Positions 19,267 to 29,180 of a DNA stretch of 49,247 nt are shown in pieces. The stretch is from Anaerolineales bacterium (lineage in GTDB: Bacteria; Chloroflexota; Anaerolineae; Anaerolineales; UBA11579), in the NCBI GenBank assembly GCA_025450445.1, contig JANWHN010000087.1:1-49247 (forward strand), given 5' to 3'. The notes below the pieces were generated by a model. That model did no database searches. It had not been told where the DNA came from and saw only the letters and a program-made list of their open reading frames with translations. The translations under genes and the position numbers were made by a program. Each line of letters starts with the position of its first letter. The stretch's first letter is position 1.

Positions 19267-20301
19267 TCAGTCGGTGAGTACCTTATGAAAAGCGGCTAAA
19301 GTCTTTTCCACCGCTGCGTCATCAATCCAATAGTGAGTAACCGCGCGAAAGCCCCAATATCCGCCGTAACCGATCCGCACACCCTGGTCATTCAGTTTGC
19401 TGGTCAATTCCTCGGGAGTAACTTTTGCGTCTTCAGCCATTTGGAAGCGAATAATGTTGGTGGCCGGCTCGGGGACCTCAAGCGAAGATATCTCTGATAA
19501 ACCCTCGGCGAGCGCCTTGGCTCGTGTGTGGTCTTCAGCCAGCCGATCGACCATCTTTTCCAATGAGATGATGCCCGCCGCGGCCAGTATGCCGGCCTGG
19601 CGCATCCCGCCGCCAAGCTGCTTACGCACACGCGTAGCCTTATGGATGAATTCATGCGAGCCGCAAAGGACCGAGCCGACCGGAGCGCACAGGCCTTTGC
19701 TGAGACAAAACGTAACCGAGTTTGCAGCTGCGACAAGTTTGCTCGCGGGAATACCCAACGCAACGGCGGCATTGAAGATGCGCGCCCCATCGATATGCAG
19801 CATTAAGCCATGCTGTTTCGCGAGATTGCCGACAGACTGAATATATTCCGCGCTCAAGGGAACACCATTGCGCCGATTATGCGTGTTCTCCAAGGCGATC
19901 AATCGCGTGATCGGATAGTGGACATCATCCCCGCGAATCGCTAATTCGATCTCGCCCAGATCAATGGTTCCGTCAACCTGATTTGCTAGCGTGCGCGGCT
20001 GGATCCCGCCAAGAGCGGACATGGCGCCACCCTCATAAAGATACGGGTGCGACAGATCGCCGAGAATAGCTTCATCACCGCGGTTGCAATGGGTCAGCAG
20101 AGCGGCGAGATTGCCCATCGCTCCGGACGGAACAAACAGGCCCGCCTCTTTCCCCATTCGTTGGGCGGCCAGCTCCTGGAGCCGGTTTACGGTCGGGTCT
20201 TCGCCGTATACGTCATCGCCCACCTCGGCGCGGGCCATTGCTTCGCGCATCTCAGGCGTTGGCCAAGTCACGGTATCCGAACGCAGATCGATGGTGTTCA
20301 T
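19267..20301 (-). CDS. ltaE: Low-specificity L-threonine aldolase
   Basis: [71 protein letters not shown]. Confidence 0.95.
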   Translation of the reverse strand: MNTIDLRSDTVTWPTPEMREAMARAEVGDDVYGEDPTVNRLQELAAQRMGKEAGLFVPSGAMGNLAALLTHCNRGDEAILGDLSHPYLYEGGAMSALGGIQPRTLANQVDGTIDLGEIELAIRGDDVHYPITRLIALENTHNRRNGVPLSAEYIQSVGNLAKQHGLMLHIDGARIFNAAVALGIPASKLVAAANSVTFCLSKGLCAPVGSVLCGSHEFIHKATRVRKQLGGGMRQAGILAAAGIISLEKMVDRLAEDHTRAKALAEGLSEISSLEVPEPATNIIRFQMAEDAKVTPEELTSKLNDQGVRIGYGGYWGFRAVTHYWIDDAAVEKTLAAFHKVLTD

Positions 20302-20316
20302 TGCGAAGCCGCCATT

Positions 20317-21252
20317 CTAAGCCCGTTGGCGCACGCGCAAAGTGTCCAAGACCTTCTGAAGATCCGCAGGCAAAGGCGCCTCAAACGTTGAATTCTGTTC
20401 GTCCCCTGGCAGCAGTAAGCTTAATTTGGCGGCATGCAAGAAATGTCTGTTTAGCGGAAGGGCTGGTTTACGCTTATGGCCATAAACCTTGTCGCCAACG
20501 ACCGGGCAACCGATAAATGCCATATGCACCCTGATCTGATGAGTGCGACCTGTGCGCGGGCTAACTTCAAGCAGCGTATGCTCCGGAAATTTCTCCAGGG
20601 TTTTATACTCGCTAAAGGCATCCCTTCCTTTCGCGGGGGTTACCACGGCCATGCGCTTGCGCTCGCGCGGGTCCCGCCCGATGGTCGCGTCCACGCGTCC
20701 GTTAGCTGAGGGCGGATGCCCTTCCACCAAAGCAATGTAAGTTTTCTTGACTTCGCGAGATTGAAATTGATCTTGCAATGAACGCTGCGCCAGCTCATTT
20801 TTTGCCAGCACGATAAGCCCAGACGTATCTTTATCCAATCGATGGACCAGCCCAGGCCTTCGCTCTCCGCCCACTCCTTCAATTTCTGGGGCATGAGCTA
20901 ACACTGCATGGATCAATGTGCCGTGGGCGTGCCCTGCCGCGGGGTGCACAACTAATCCCGCCGGCTTGTTTACTACGATCACATCCTTATTTTCGAAAAC
21001 TATAACAAGGGGGATGTTTTCAGGAACAAGCTCTGTTGCCATAGGTGCAGGGACAAACAGTTCGATCTGCTCGCCGCCCTCAAGGCTGAGGCCAGATTTG
21101 GTTACAACGCGATTATTAACCTTTAGCTGCCCATCTTTTATGAGGTTTTGCAGGCGCGCCCGCGAATGCTGCGGAAGCGCGGCAGCCAAAAATCGATCCA
21201 GACGCTGCGGTTCTCCGGAAGGGACGCTAAATTTATGGAGAGACCCGGCCAC
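20317..21252 (-). CDS. rluD: RluA family pseudouridine synthase with S4 domain
   Basis: [56 protein letters not shown]. Confidence 0.93.
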   Translation of the reverse strand: MAGSLHKFSVPSGEPQRLDRFLAAALPQHSRARLQNLIKDGQLKVNNRVVTKSGLSLEGGEQIELFVPAPMATELVPENIPLVIVFENKDVIVVNKPAGLVVHPAAGHAHGTLIHAVLAHAPEIEGVGGERRPGLVHRLDKDTSGLIVLAKNELAQRSLQDQFQSREVKKTYIALVEGHPPSANGRVDATIGRDPRERKRMAVVTPAKGRDAFSEYKTLEKFPEHTLLEVSPRTGRTHQIRVHMAFIGCPVVGDKVYGHKRKPALPLNRHFLHAAKLSLLLPGDEQNSTFEAPLPADLQKVLDTLRVRQRA

Positions 21253-21810
21253 TCAGGCTTGTTCCTCGACCAAGACCTCTTCGGATGCTGGTTCCGAGCC
21301 GCCGCCGAACCAAATGCCAAGCAGCAAAACGATCACACCGACTGTGATGCTGGTGTCGGCCACATTAAAGACCGGGAATTGGGCGACCGAAATAAAATCG
21401 GTCACATAACCGTGTTGGAGTCGATCGATCAGGTTGCCGAGTGCCCCGCCGAGCTGCAGACCCATCGCCACTCGCAGAGCCCAGTCGCCGCGCTCGATCC
21501 GCGGAAAGTAGTAAATGATGAGCAATGCCACCACAACGGCCAAAATGGTGAAGATGCCTGCGCCCTCTTGAAAAAAACCGAAAGCCGCGCCGCTGTTGCG
21601 CCAATGCAGAATGCGAACCTCAGGCGGAAGCCATTCCAGGGGACGAATTGATTCGCCAAATGCCAGGTTGTCGCGCACCCAGGATTTGGTCCATTGGTCG
21701 AGGAAGAAGACCAAGCCGAAGATAGCTACGAGCGATAAGTAGCCACTTAGAAAAGGGCGGCGCGGAGGCGCAACAGGTTGAGCGAATTGTTCAGTCTGCG
21801 TAGATTCCAT
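21253..21810 (-). CDS. lspA: Signal peptidase II (lipoprotein)
   Basis: RNSGAAFGFFQEG; GGALGNLIDRLQHGYVTDFI; FNVADTSITVG. Confidence 0.95.
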   Translation of the reverse strand: MESTQTEQFAQPVAPPRRPFLSGYLSLVAIFGLVFFLDQWTKSWVRDNLAFGESIRPLEWLPPEVRILHWRNSGAAFGFFQEGAGIFTILAVVVALLIIYYFPRIERGDWALRVAMGLQLGGALGNLIDRLQHGYVTDFISVAQFPVFNVADTSITVGVIVLLLGIWFGGGSEPASEEVLVEEQA

Positions 21811-21834
21811 GCAATCTCTTCGAAGAACGCTATT

Positions 21835-22695
21835 TTACCCGCGGTATCTTCCGACTACATCCAGTTGGTGGGCGATGTAAACTAACTGTGCGTTAGCTAA
21901 TTGAGTTCGACGGACTTCCAGCCAGTCCTTTAATTTATTTTGATCCGAACCCGGGAAATTTTTAAGGGCCCCTTCGACAGTCAGCAAGATGCACTCGAGA
22001 AAGTAAGCTTCGTCGGCCGGATAGGTCGAATGTTGCGGCCGGACAATCCAATCTGAGCTGCCCGTTGCTAATATCTCGGCGCCGGCCGCGGGCAGCGCGG
22101 TCAAGAGATGTCGGCCCGTTTTGCTGTCGCCCGACGGCTTTCCGTCAACGACCCGCTCGTCCATCGTGCGATGATAAGCAGCCAGGATTTTCGACTCGAA
22201 CTCAGCATCGACTTCCGGCTGAAATGTGCTCAGCCCGTCATAGTTGATCGGGAAGTAAAAGAGGCCTCCAAGTTTCAAAGAAGCCAGCAAGCGTGGAATT
22301 GCAAAGTTAAGGTCGAGCAGATCCAGCAAGGCGTGGCCAATAAGCAGATCCCACTTTTCGCCACGCTTGCTCTCAAGAAATGAGTAGGCGTCTTCGCGGA
22401 CAACGTTGAACTGAGTCACATTGGGATCGACAGCATTCAGGGAATTCTTAGCGACGGTTAGATTCTCAGGAATTTCGTCGACAAGCGTGCATTCTGCTCT
22501 GTTCAGCAACCCATGATCGAGCAAGCGTGCAGCCATCGAGCCGACCCCGGCGCCAAGTTCGAGCACTCGTAAAGGATGCGAGGCGGATGCCAGCGCTTTT
22601 TCTAACGAATTCCAGACATGCATATTAAAGGAGCGGGCATCAACCGTGCGCTTGGCCAGTAGGTAGCGCTGGTAATCAAAGCGAGGCGTGTTCAT
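21835..22695 (-). CDS. SAM-dependent methyltransferase (class I)
   Basis: PLRVLELGAGVGSMAARLLDHG; WDLLIGHALLDLLD. Confidence 0.8.
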   Translation of the reverse strand: MNTPRFDYQRYLLAKRTVDARSFNMHVWNSLEKALASASHPLRVLELGAGVGSMAARLLDHGLLNRAECTLVDEIPENLTVAKNSLNAVDPNVTQFNVVREDAYSFLESKRGEKWDLLIGHALLDLLDLNFAIPRLLASLKLGGLFYFPINYDGLSTFQPEVDAEFESKILAAYHRTMDERVVDGKPSGDSKTGRHLLTALPAAGAEILATGSSDWIVRPQHSTYPADEAYFLECILLTVEGALKNFPGSDQNKLKDWLEVRRTQLANAQLVYIAHQLDVVGRYRG

Positions 22696-23450
22696 TCTTT
22701 CACCAGTTGCGCGTAAACTTCCCCAGCGCGCGCTTCTTGCTTAATCATCGCGAGTTCAGCTTTTATCGATTGTGCATCTACCCAATTTGGCAAATCGAGC
22801 CGGGGATACTCAGAACGGATCAGGTTAAATCGATAATCACCTAGCTCCGTCAATCGGTCCACACAGGCGAGCGCAATTTGCATTGCCGCCGGGACATATT
22901 CAAAAGATAAAGTTTTGATTGGCTGAGACAGACCGAGCACGACTTCAAGCTCGTAACCTTCAACGTCAATCTTACAAAAGACTGGCAGCTCATGTTCGGC
23001 GATCAATAAGTCCAGCGTGGTGACCTCAACTTTGACCTTATCATCCCAGTCGACCTTGGCGAAGCTTAGCGTCTTGCCGACTTGACCTGCCCATTCAGAG
23101 GAAAGAGTTGAAACAGTAGGCGCCTGAGTGCTGATCAGCATCTCATGGCTCCCGGGTTTTGCTCCGGCCCCCTTGACAAGGATATTAAGCTTAGGATTCC
23201 TGCCATAGAGCTTTTTCAACACCGAAATAAAAAGAGGTTGAGGCTCTAAAGCAATGACCCTGGCGCCAACTGCTAACAGGGCGCCGGTTCGGTTTCCTAC
23301 GTGGGCGCCAATATCGAAACACAGCTCGCCGGGGGAAACAAACTGGGCGTACAACTTCCGCCACCCACGCGCTCTACCGGGAATGGCGTAATACAGCAAC
23401 AAAGAACGCGCCAACCCCCATGCAGCGGCCGGCGAAGGACCTTTATTCAA
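22692..23450 (-). CDS. FkbM family methyltransferase
   Basis: ELCFDIGAHVGNRTGALLAVGARVIALEPQP; VFCKIDVEGYELEVVLGL. Confidence 0.88.
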   Translation of the reverse strand: MNKGPSPAAAWGLARSLLLYYAIPGRARGWRKLYAQFVSPGELCFDIGAHVGNRTGALLAVGARVIALEPQPLFISVLKKLYGRNPKLNILVKGAGAKPGSHEMLISTQAPTVSTLSSEWAGQVGKTLSFAKVDWDDKVKVEVTTLDLLIAEHELPVFCKIDVEGYELEVVLGLSQPIKTLSFEYVPAAMQIALACVDRLTELGDYRFNLIRSEYPRLDLPNWVDAQSIKAELAMIKQEARAGEVYAQLVKE

Positions 23451-23468
23451 CTGTTTTGAAATTTGAAA

Positions 23469-23813
23469 CTAAGCCTTGCCTTGCACACGTTTGAGGTTTA
23501 GCCACAAGAACACGATCAACAGAGCCTCAACGGCTTTGGTTGTGTAGCCCAGCGCGCCTTTCTCTGGAGCAATGGCAAAAAATGCCACGATAGTTGCGAG
23601 GGTATAGGCCATAAACGCGTAATGGATCAAGACTTGCTGCCCTGCCGGAGTTCGGAAAATCACTGCAGCCAGTAGTCCCAAATATCCGAGACCGTTCAGG
23701 ATGAAGAGCACGTCCGGGGGATGACCGGGTGCAAAGCCAAGCATAACCAAGTGTACAAATGCGGTGAATAAAGTGAGGATGATGATCAGGAAACGTGTTG
23801 ATTTTTCGTTCAC
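23469..23813 (-). CDS. Small integral membrane protein
   Basis: Four predicted TM stretches; between GT4 and FkbM genes. Confidence 0.7.
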   Translation of the reverse strand: MNEKSTRFLIIILTLFTAFVHLVMLGFAPGHPPDVLFILNGLGYLGLLAAVIFRTPAGQQVLIHYAFMAYTLATIVAFFAIAPEKGALGYTTKAVEALLIVFLWLNLKRVQGKA

Positions 23814-23827
23814 GGGTCCTCCAAGAC

Positions 23828-24910
23828 CTAATGGGGGTTTTGCAAATTATAGCCGGAAAGAAATTTCTCTATGTTCGCCAAACTTTTTTGCCAGGTCGGG
23901 TGCTCTGTATATCTTTTCCGCGCAGCAATGCCCATACCTGCAAGTAGTGCCCGATCTTCTTGTAATCGCCTCAAGTAATCGGTCAACTCTTCAGCAATAT
24001 CGACATTAATCAAAAATCCATTTTCGCCATGAGAGATCATCTCGCTCGCCGCGCCCGCCCGCGTACCGACCGCGGGCAGCCCGAAACTCATGCCTTCCAA
24101 ATAAGCGATGCCGTAACCCTCGTATGAGGATGGAACCACGAGCACGTGGCTCTTTCGCAAAACAGGAGCCAGCTCCTGTTCGTCCAAAAAGCCAAAAAAC
24201 TGCGCCCGTTCTTTGAGGTCTAGCCGCGTTACTAAGCGCTTCAAACTGGCCGCGTAGCTCGGCTCAGCATCTCCGCCACCCACCAAAGAGACGCTGACAT
24301 CTAGCAGCGATGTAATGGCTCGAATCAGAACATCTGGCGCCTTTCGGCGGATCAGGCTTCCCAAGAAGACGATTTGCAATGGTCCCGGGCGCTTTGCTCT
24401 TTCGCGAATCTCCCCATCGGTGATATCGGGGTTCATACGATCCCCGCCAGGCTGAGCTACGATGCTGGGTTTCGCCTCCATAAGGCCTTCAACAACCCGT
24501 TGGGTTGTGAAACTATTGAACACAAAACCATCCACGCTGTTTAGATATTTGCGCTCGACCATTCGATAAAACGCGTTCAGCAGGCCAAAATGTTTCTCGC
24601 TGCTGCGCAGGTGGTGAACAATCGAAATGATCGGTAAGCTTGTCCGATCCTTTAGCTTGCGGTTAAGAAAAAATAATGAGGGGTGATTTAGCTCGTCCTG
24701 AAGAAGAAGGCCGAGGTTTAAGTTCTTGATCCGGTCGAAAAGCGTTTCAGAAAAATTATCGACAAGATGGCTTAGGTAATTTCGCCAGGGCAATGATATG
24801 ACTTCGATCTCGTGGCCACTACTCCGCAGATAATCAACTAATTTACGATCATACAAGTAACCCCCGGAAGCCTGATCAATGCTTCCATAGATCACTAATC
24901 CGATCCGCAC
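23828..24910 (-). CDS. Glycosyltransferase family 4 (GT-B fold)
   Basis: PLQIVFLGSLIRRKAPDVLIRAI; VLVVPSSYEGYGIAYLEGMSFGLPAVGTRAGAASEMI. Confidence 0.92.
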   Translation of the reverse strand: MRIGLVIYGSIDQASGGYLYDRKLVDYLRSSGHEIEVISLPWRNYLSHLVDNFSETLFDRIKNLNLGLLLQDELNHPSLFFLNRKLKDRTSLPIISIVHHLRSSEKHFGLLNAFYRMVERKYLNSVDGFVFNSFTTQRVVEGLMEAKPSIVAQPGGDRMNPDITDGEIRERAKRPGPLQIVFLGSLIRRKAPDVLIRAITSLLDVSVSLVGGGDAEPSYAASLKRLVTRLDLKERAQFFGFLDEQELAPVLRKSHVLVVPSSYEGYGIAYLEGMSFGLPAVGTRAGAASEMISHGENGFLINVDIAEELTDYLRRLQEDRALLAGMGIAARKRYTEHPTWQKSLANIEKFLSGYNLQNPH

Positions 24911-25287
24911 TAGAATTCCAGTCGATAGCTGGCCCAGGCATTTTCATTTTCCCAGAGTTGGACGCTAAGCGCTTGCAGGTTCTGAGATTTAAGGCGTTCA
25001 AACAGAGCAGAACAAAGGATGCGAACAAAATGCTCGAGCGATGGATTTAGACCGGCGAATTCAGGCAGCTCGTTCAGATCAGCTTCGCGATATCGAACTA
25101 GTACATTGTCCAGGTTTTTTTCCACATCGAGCAAGTCAACCAGATACCCGTGCCTATCCAGCTTTTCGCCCTCCAGCCGTAATTCGAGCTTGTACGGATG
25201 GCTATGCGGGTCGTTCTCAGCGCCCCAGTCCCCGCCGATTAAATGATGGTATGCCCGAAAATCTCGGCTAAGCGCGAGGGTGAACAC
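24910..25287 (-). CDS. 6-pyruvoyl-tetrahydropterin synthase / QueD-like (COG0720) protein
   Basis: FRAYHHLIG...ENDPHSHPYKLELRLEG...GYLVDLLDVEKNLDNVL; three zinc His; C-term WENENAWASYRLEF. Confidence 0.85.
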   Translation of the reverse strand: MFTLALSRDFRAYHHLIGGDWGAENDPHSHPYKLELRLEGEKLDRHGYLVDLLDVEKNLDNVLVRYREADLNELPEFAGLNPSLEHFVRILCSALFERLKSQNLQALSVQLWENENAWASYRLEF

Positions 25288-25296
25288 TGAACTGAT

Positions 25297-25779
25297 CTAG
25301 AAGACGGGCGGCTTGGAAGTAACTACGAACCACGTGTAGTAGACCCACACGCCTAAAACGGTCGTAAGAAAATAAAGAGCGTAGGCCGTGCGCATGACGG
25401 GCTTGTAATTTTCGAAGCGCATGAACTTCGGGACCAACTTGTGACCGCGCAAAACCACAAAGTTCCCAAGCAGAAAGGCGAAGACGCCCAACCCGGCGTG
25501 CAGCATCGTCACTTGATAAAAGATCGGCTCACGCGGACCGCCGCTATCGCGGATGATGAAATCGCGATATGGCAGGATCATCAACCAGAGCACGAGAATC
25601 ACGTTGAGAATCGCTCCGCTCGTTTGCACCCACTTGTGGGTGTCATATTTCCCTTTGATCGCTAGGAAGAACCCGACGCTGAACAGAGTAATAACGAGCA
25701 AACTGAGCGTGAGTGTCATATCCGCGGCGAAGTTTGCATTTGTGCCAAGAAAACCGGGTTGATGCAAAAAGTCAGTCAC
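25297..25779 (-). CDS. DUF420-like membrane protein
   Basis: Multi-TM; HKWVQTSGAILN, MLHAGLGVFAFLLGNFVVLRG. Confidence 0.65.
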   Translation of the reverse strand: MTDFLHQPGFLGTNANFAADMTLTLSLLVITLFSVGFFLAIKGKYDTHKWVQTSGAILNVILVLWLMILPYRDFIIRDSGGPREPIFYQVTMLHAGLGVFAFLLGNFVVLRGHKLVPKFMRFENYKPVMRTAYALYFLTTVLGVWVYYTWFVVTSKPPVF

Positions 25780-25838
25780 GTCGTCCTCCGGACTCAGATA
25801 ACGATAAATGCTCCCTAGTTTTACTATGAAACTGGTTT

Positions 25839-26870
25839 TTAAAGAAAGTCGCTACCTCCGTAGGTCAAATGCACGCCAAGCGTTTCGGCCGGATTATTGT
25901 TCAACTGCTCGTACGCCTTGGCCGCGTAATCGAGCCCGAATCGATGGGTGACCAGCTGGCTCGGTTTGATATCAGCCAGCCACTTCCACGCCTGCTCGAA
26001 CCGCCGCGCCCGGTCCCAGCGGCCAGTAAGCGCCGGGGCGATGTGGCTTACTTGGCTGCTAATTAGGTTGATCCGGCCGCGGTGAAAGTGCCCGCCCAGG
26101 TCTATGGCCGCTCGCTTATTGCCGTACCAAGAGCCGACCACGATGCGTCCCTCATCGCCAACAAGTTTCATTGCAAGATCAAGCGCCTCCGGCTTGCCGC
26201 TGAGTTCGTAAACTAGGTCGGCTCGCTTGGCTCCAAGAACCTTCAATGCCTCTTCCGTGGATCCTGGTTTGCTCGAGTCAAAACTTTGCTGAGCACCCAA
26301 TTTCACAGAGAAATCTCTCCGCCCAGAATAATTATCAAAACTGACCAGGCTTGCCAATGGATACCGCGCCAAAATGGCCGTCAGAAAAAGACCAACTACT
26401 CCCTGGCCAAGAACAACGACCCGCTCGCCGAGTCGCGGCCAACCATCCAAAACCAGATTGACCGCGGTTTCCATGTTCGCCAAAAAGGCTGCATCCTCAG
26501 GCTGTATTTCCGCAGGAAATGGTTGCAGGTCTTCAATCTTCGCGTTGAAGGCAGACTCGTGCGGGTTGAAGGCAAACACCCGGCGACCCTTCCAATCCTT
26601 AGCCGCATCTGCCCCAAGCTCTGTGACTTCGCCAACAACCGAGTAGCCATATTTCAACGGATACGCGAGCTTGCCGCCAAGCGCCGAGATCGTGGGATCC
26701 GTTGGCAGATCGGCTGGAGCCTCGCCGCGATACAGCATCAGCTCTGTGCCTGCGCTGATCGCCGAGCAGATCGTCTGCACCTGCACCTCACCCGCTTGCG
26801 GGCTTGGCAGCTCCTCTTCGAGGACCTCAACCTTCAACGGCGCTGTAAATATTAGGCTTTTACGTTTCAT
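25839..26870 (-). CDS. Medium-chain dehydrogenase/reductase (BchC-like, without canonical Zn cysteines)
   Basis: ICSAISAGTELMLYRG; YGYSVVGEVTELG; RVVVLGQGVVGLFLTAIL Rossmann. Confidence 0.85.
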   Translation of the reverse strand: MKRKSLIFTAPLKVEVLEEELPSPQAGEVQVQTICSAISAGTELMLYRGEAPADLPTDPTISALGGKLAYPLKYGYSVVGEVTELGADAAKDWKGRRVFAFNPHESAFNAKIEDLQPFPAEIQPEDAAFLANMETAVNLVLDGWPRLGERVVVLGQGVVGLFLTAILARYPLASLVSFDNYSGRRDFSVKLGAQQSFDSSKPGSTEEALKVLGAKRADLVYELSGKPEALDLAMKLVGDEGRIVVGSWYGNKRAAIDLGGHFHRGRINLISSQVSHIAPALTGRWDRARRFEQAWKWLADIKPSQLVTHRFGLDYAAKAYEQLNNNPAETLGVHLTYGGSDFL

Positions 26871-26875
26871 GCTAA

Positions 26876-27550
26876 CTAGTGAAATTTTCCCAAAATGACA
26901 ATGTCTTCGCCGACATGCTCCACCCGCACACCCATCAAGGGCAATGGCTGCTTCAAGTCTAATGGAATTTTGTAACCATCTATCATTCTTGGAGAAATCG
27001 TTAGCATCAGGCGGTCAACCAAGCTATTACCAAGAAAGGCAGCAATAACCTGGCCTCCGCCTTCCACCATGAGGCCGCGAATACCCAGATCCTTTAGCCT
27101 TCTTAGCATTTTATGCAAATCTACCTGGCCAGAGACGCCAGCTTGTTTTTCTATCCTTGCTCCAGCTTTTCCCAGCGTTACAGAATTCTCGCTAGGTACG
27201 GAAGAAGTGCAAAAAATCCACGGTTTCTTTTTGGCTTTTAGCAATTTTGAAGAAAGGGGTAGTCGCAGATTACTATCCAAAATAACTACTTGCGGATTTT
27301 CACCATCAGCCAAACGCACGTTCAATTGCGGATCGTCCGCCAAAACGGTGCGAATCCCAACCAGGATTGCGTCATGCTTCGCGCGTAATTTGTGCGCGAG
27401 GATCTGGCTTTGCTCCCCGCTGACCGCAAGCGGCTGATCGCGGCGTAAACTGATACTACCGTCGAGAGTTTGAGCGTAGCTTAATGTGACTAACGGGCGA
27501 TCGTTTGGGACGCTGCCGGTTTCAGCCAGCCAGCGATCAAGAAACTCCAT
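26876..27550 (-). CDS. RibD C-terminal-type pyrimidine reductase (DHFR-like), stand-alone
   Basis: [61 protein letters not shown]. Confidence 0.92.
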   Translation of the reverse strand: MEFLDRWLAETGSVPNDRPLVTLSYAQTLDGSISLRRDQPLAVSGEQSQILAHKLRAKHDAILVGIRTVLADDPQLNVRLADGENPQVVILDSNLRLPLSSKLLKAKKKPWIFCTSSVPSENSVTLGKAGARIEKQAGVSGQVDLHKMLRRLKDLGIRGLMVEGGGQVIAAFLGNSLVDRLMLTISPRMIDGYKIPLDLKQPLPLMGVRVEHVGEDIVILGKFH

Positions 27551-28175
27551 TTGGAGATTTGGGATTTGATTCTGGAAGATCGAGCAAATGTTGCATGCGC
27601 GCGACCTTGGTATTCAAATAGCGCTCATTCTCGGGCGTCACTTCACCCTGCAGCGGAATGCGTTCGACGATCTCAATGCCCAGGCGCTGCAACTCCTCGA
27701 TCTTGCTTGGGTTGTTGGTTAGCAGCAAGATTTGCGTCAGCCCAAGCTCCTTCAACATTAAAGCCGCTACATCGTAATCGCGCGCGTCTGCCTGATGGCC
27801 TAGAGCGAGATTAGCTTCCACCGTATCCAGCCCCTGATCCTGCAAGTTATACGCACGCAGCTTGTCGCGCAGGCCTATCCCTCGTCCCTCCTGGCGCATA
27901 TAAAGAAGAACGCCCCTGCCTTCCCCAGAGATCATCGCCAGGCTGCGATCCAATTGCTCGCCACAGTCGCAGCGAGTTGAGCCCAGCAGGTCACCGGTAA
28001 GGCATTCTGAATGGACTCTGACCAGCACTGGCTCGGGCGAGGTTAGCTCGCCGATAACCAGCGCAAGATGTTCTTTTTGATCTAATGAATTGGAATACAG
28101 ATGGAGGTCGAATTCTCCGAAACGAGTAGGGAGCCTTGCGCTCACTACCCGCTGGAGATTAGCGGGAACGGCCAT
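27537..28175 (-). CDS. ribA: GTP cyclohydrolase II, stand-alone
   Basis: [69 protein letters not shown]. Confidence 0.95.
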   Translation of the reverse strand: MAVPANLQRVVSARLPTRFGEFDLHLYSNSLDQKEHLALVIGELTSPEPVLVRVHSECLTGDLLGSTRCDCGEQLDRSLAMISGEGRGVLLYMRQEGRGIGLRDKLRAYNLQDQGLDTVEANLALGHQADARDYDVAALMLKELGLTQILLLTNNPSKIEELQRLGIEIVERIPLQGEVTPENERYLNTKVARMQHLLDLPESNPKSPNGVS

Positions 28176-28217
28176 TTTTCTTTCTTCGCTGCATTCTAAA
28201 TCCTACCATACCGATTT

Positions 28218-29180
28218 CTACGCTTTCGAAAGCGCGGCAACGCCCAGCCCGATCAACGCAAAGAAAATGTCACGGGCTCGAATAAGCAGGCTCAGGCTTA
28301 GCCCATACGCCGCGTCGAAACCAAGTGCCTGCATCACCAATACGTGGCTCGCTTCCAAGGCGCCCAAGGCGCCGGGGGTCGGCGCGAACAAAGCGACCCG
28401 GCCGGCAATAACGACAGCCAGCAATTGAGAGGCGTCCACGTTCAATCCTAAAAAGCGCAGCATTAGCCAAAACTCGAAGAACAATACTGCCCAAACAAGG
28501 ACAGAAACGCCGAGCCCTTGAATGAACAAGTTGGGATGACTTTGGATCAAATCTCCCAATTGATCCTCAGTTCTGTTCAATCCCCCCGCCATCCGGCCCC
28601 TTAACCTACCAATCAGTCCAGCAATTGGGCGGGCCCCTCTTTTTAAGAAGGACAGATAGGTGATCGGCATGACCAGAATCGGGATCGAGAGCAAGAGGAC
28701 CTGATTAACGGCCAAGCCCTCCAGTAAGCCGCTGCCCAGCAAAAGCAGCAACCCGACAGTCAGCACCAGAAAGTTGCTGAAAAGCTCGATCGATTTATCC
28801 AGTGCCACGGCCGCGAGGGCTGTGCTGGCCGGCACCTTATGGTTTCGCCGCACAAGCAGCACTTGCAGCGGCTCGCCACCGAAGTGCTGCCCAGGAGTGA
28901 AATAGCTCAGCGCGAACCCGGCCAAACGATAGCCTGTGATAGCGGCATAGGGCAGCCGGTAACCCTGCCGGCCCAGGATCAACCACCAGCGCAAGGCGAA
29001 CAGAACGATGATCCCCGAGTTCACCAGCAGGATCGTTACGATCTGCCAGGTTTGTAGTTGAGCCAGCACCGAAACGATTTCTTGCAACGGCGCAGCTCGC
29101 AACGCCCAAATGAACAAGCCCGCCCCTAGTAGCAAAAGAGCGACCCATAAAATAATTAGTCTGCTTCTTGGTTGAATCAC
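28218..29180 (-). CDS. Lysylphosphatidylglycerol synthase TM / flippase-like (UPF0104-type) membrane protein
   Basis: IALRWWLILGRQGYRLPYAAITGYRLAGFALSYFTPGQHFGGEPLQVLLVRR; ALFAPTPGALGALEASHVLVM; GTG start at 29180 overlapping upstream TGA. Confidence 0.88.
   Translation of the reverse strand: MIQPRSRLIILWVALLLLGAGLFIWALRAAPLQEIVSVLAQLQTWQIVTILLVNSGIIVLFALRWWLILGRQGYRLPYAAITGYRLAGFALSYFTPGQHFGGEPLQVLLVRRNHKVPASTALAAVALDKSIELFSNFLVLTVGLLLLLGSGLLEGLAVNQVLLLSIPILVMPITYLSFLKRGARPIAGLIGRLRGRMAGGLNRTEDQLGDLIQSHPNLFIQGLGVSVLVWAVLFFEFWLMLRFLGLNVDASQLLAVVIAGRVALFAPTPGALGALEASHVLVMQALGFDAAYGLSLSLLIRARDIFFALIGLGVAALSKA

Noticed and set aside
27537-28175. GCHII as a formylated-product (Met-variant) paralogue
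   Set aside because: The residue in [10 protein letters not shown] at the position I associate with product choice is Tyr, as in E. coli RibA (LLYHRQEGR), so the protein looks canonical.
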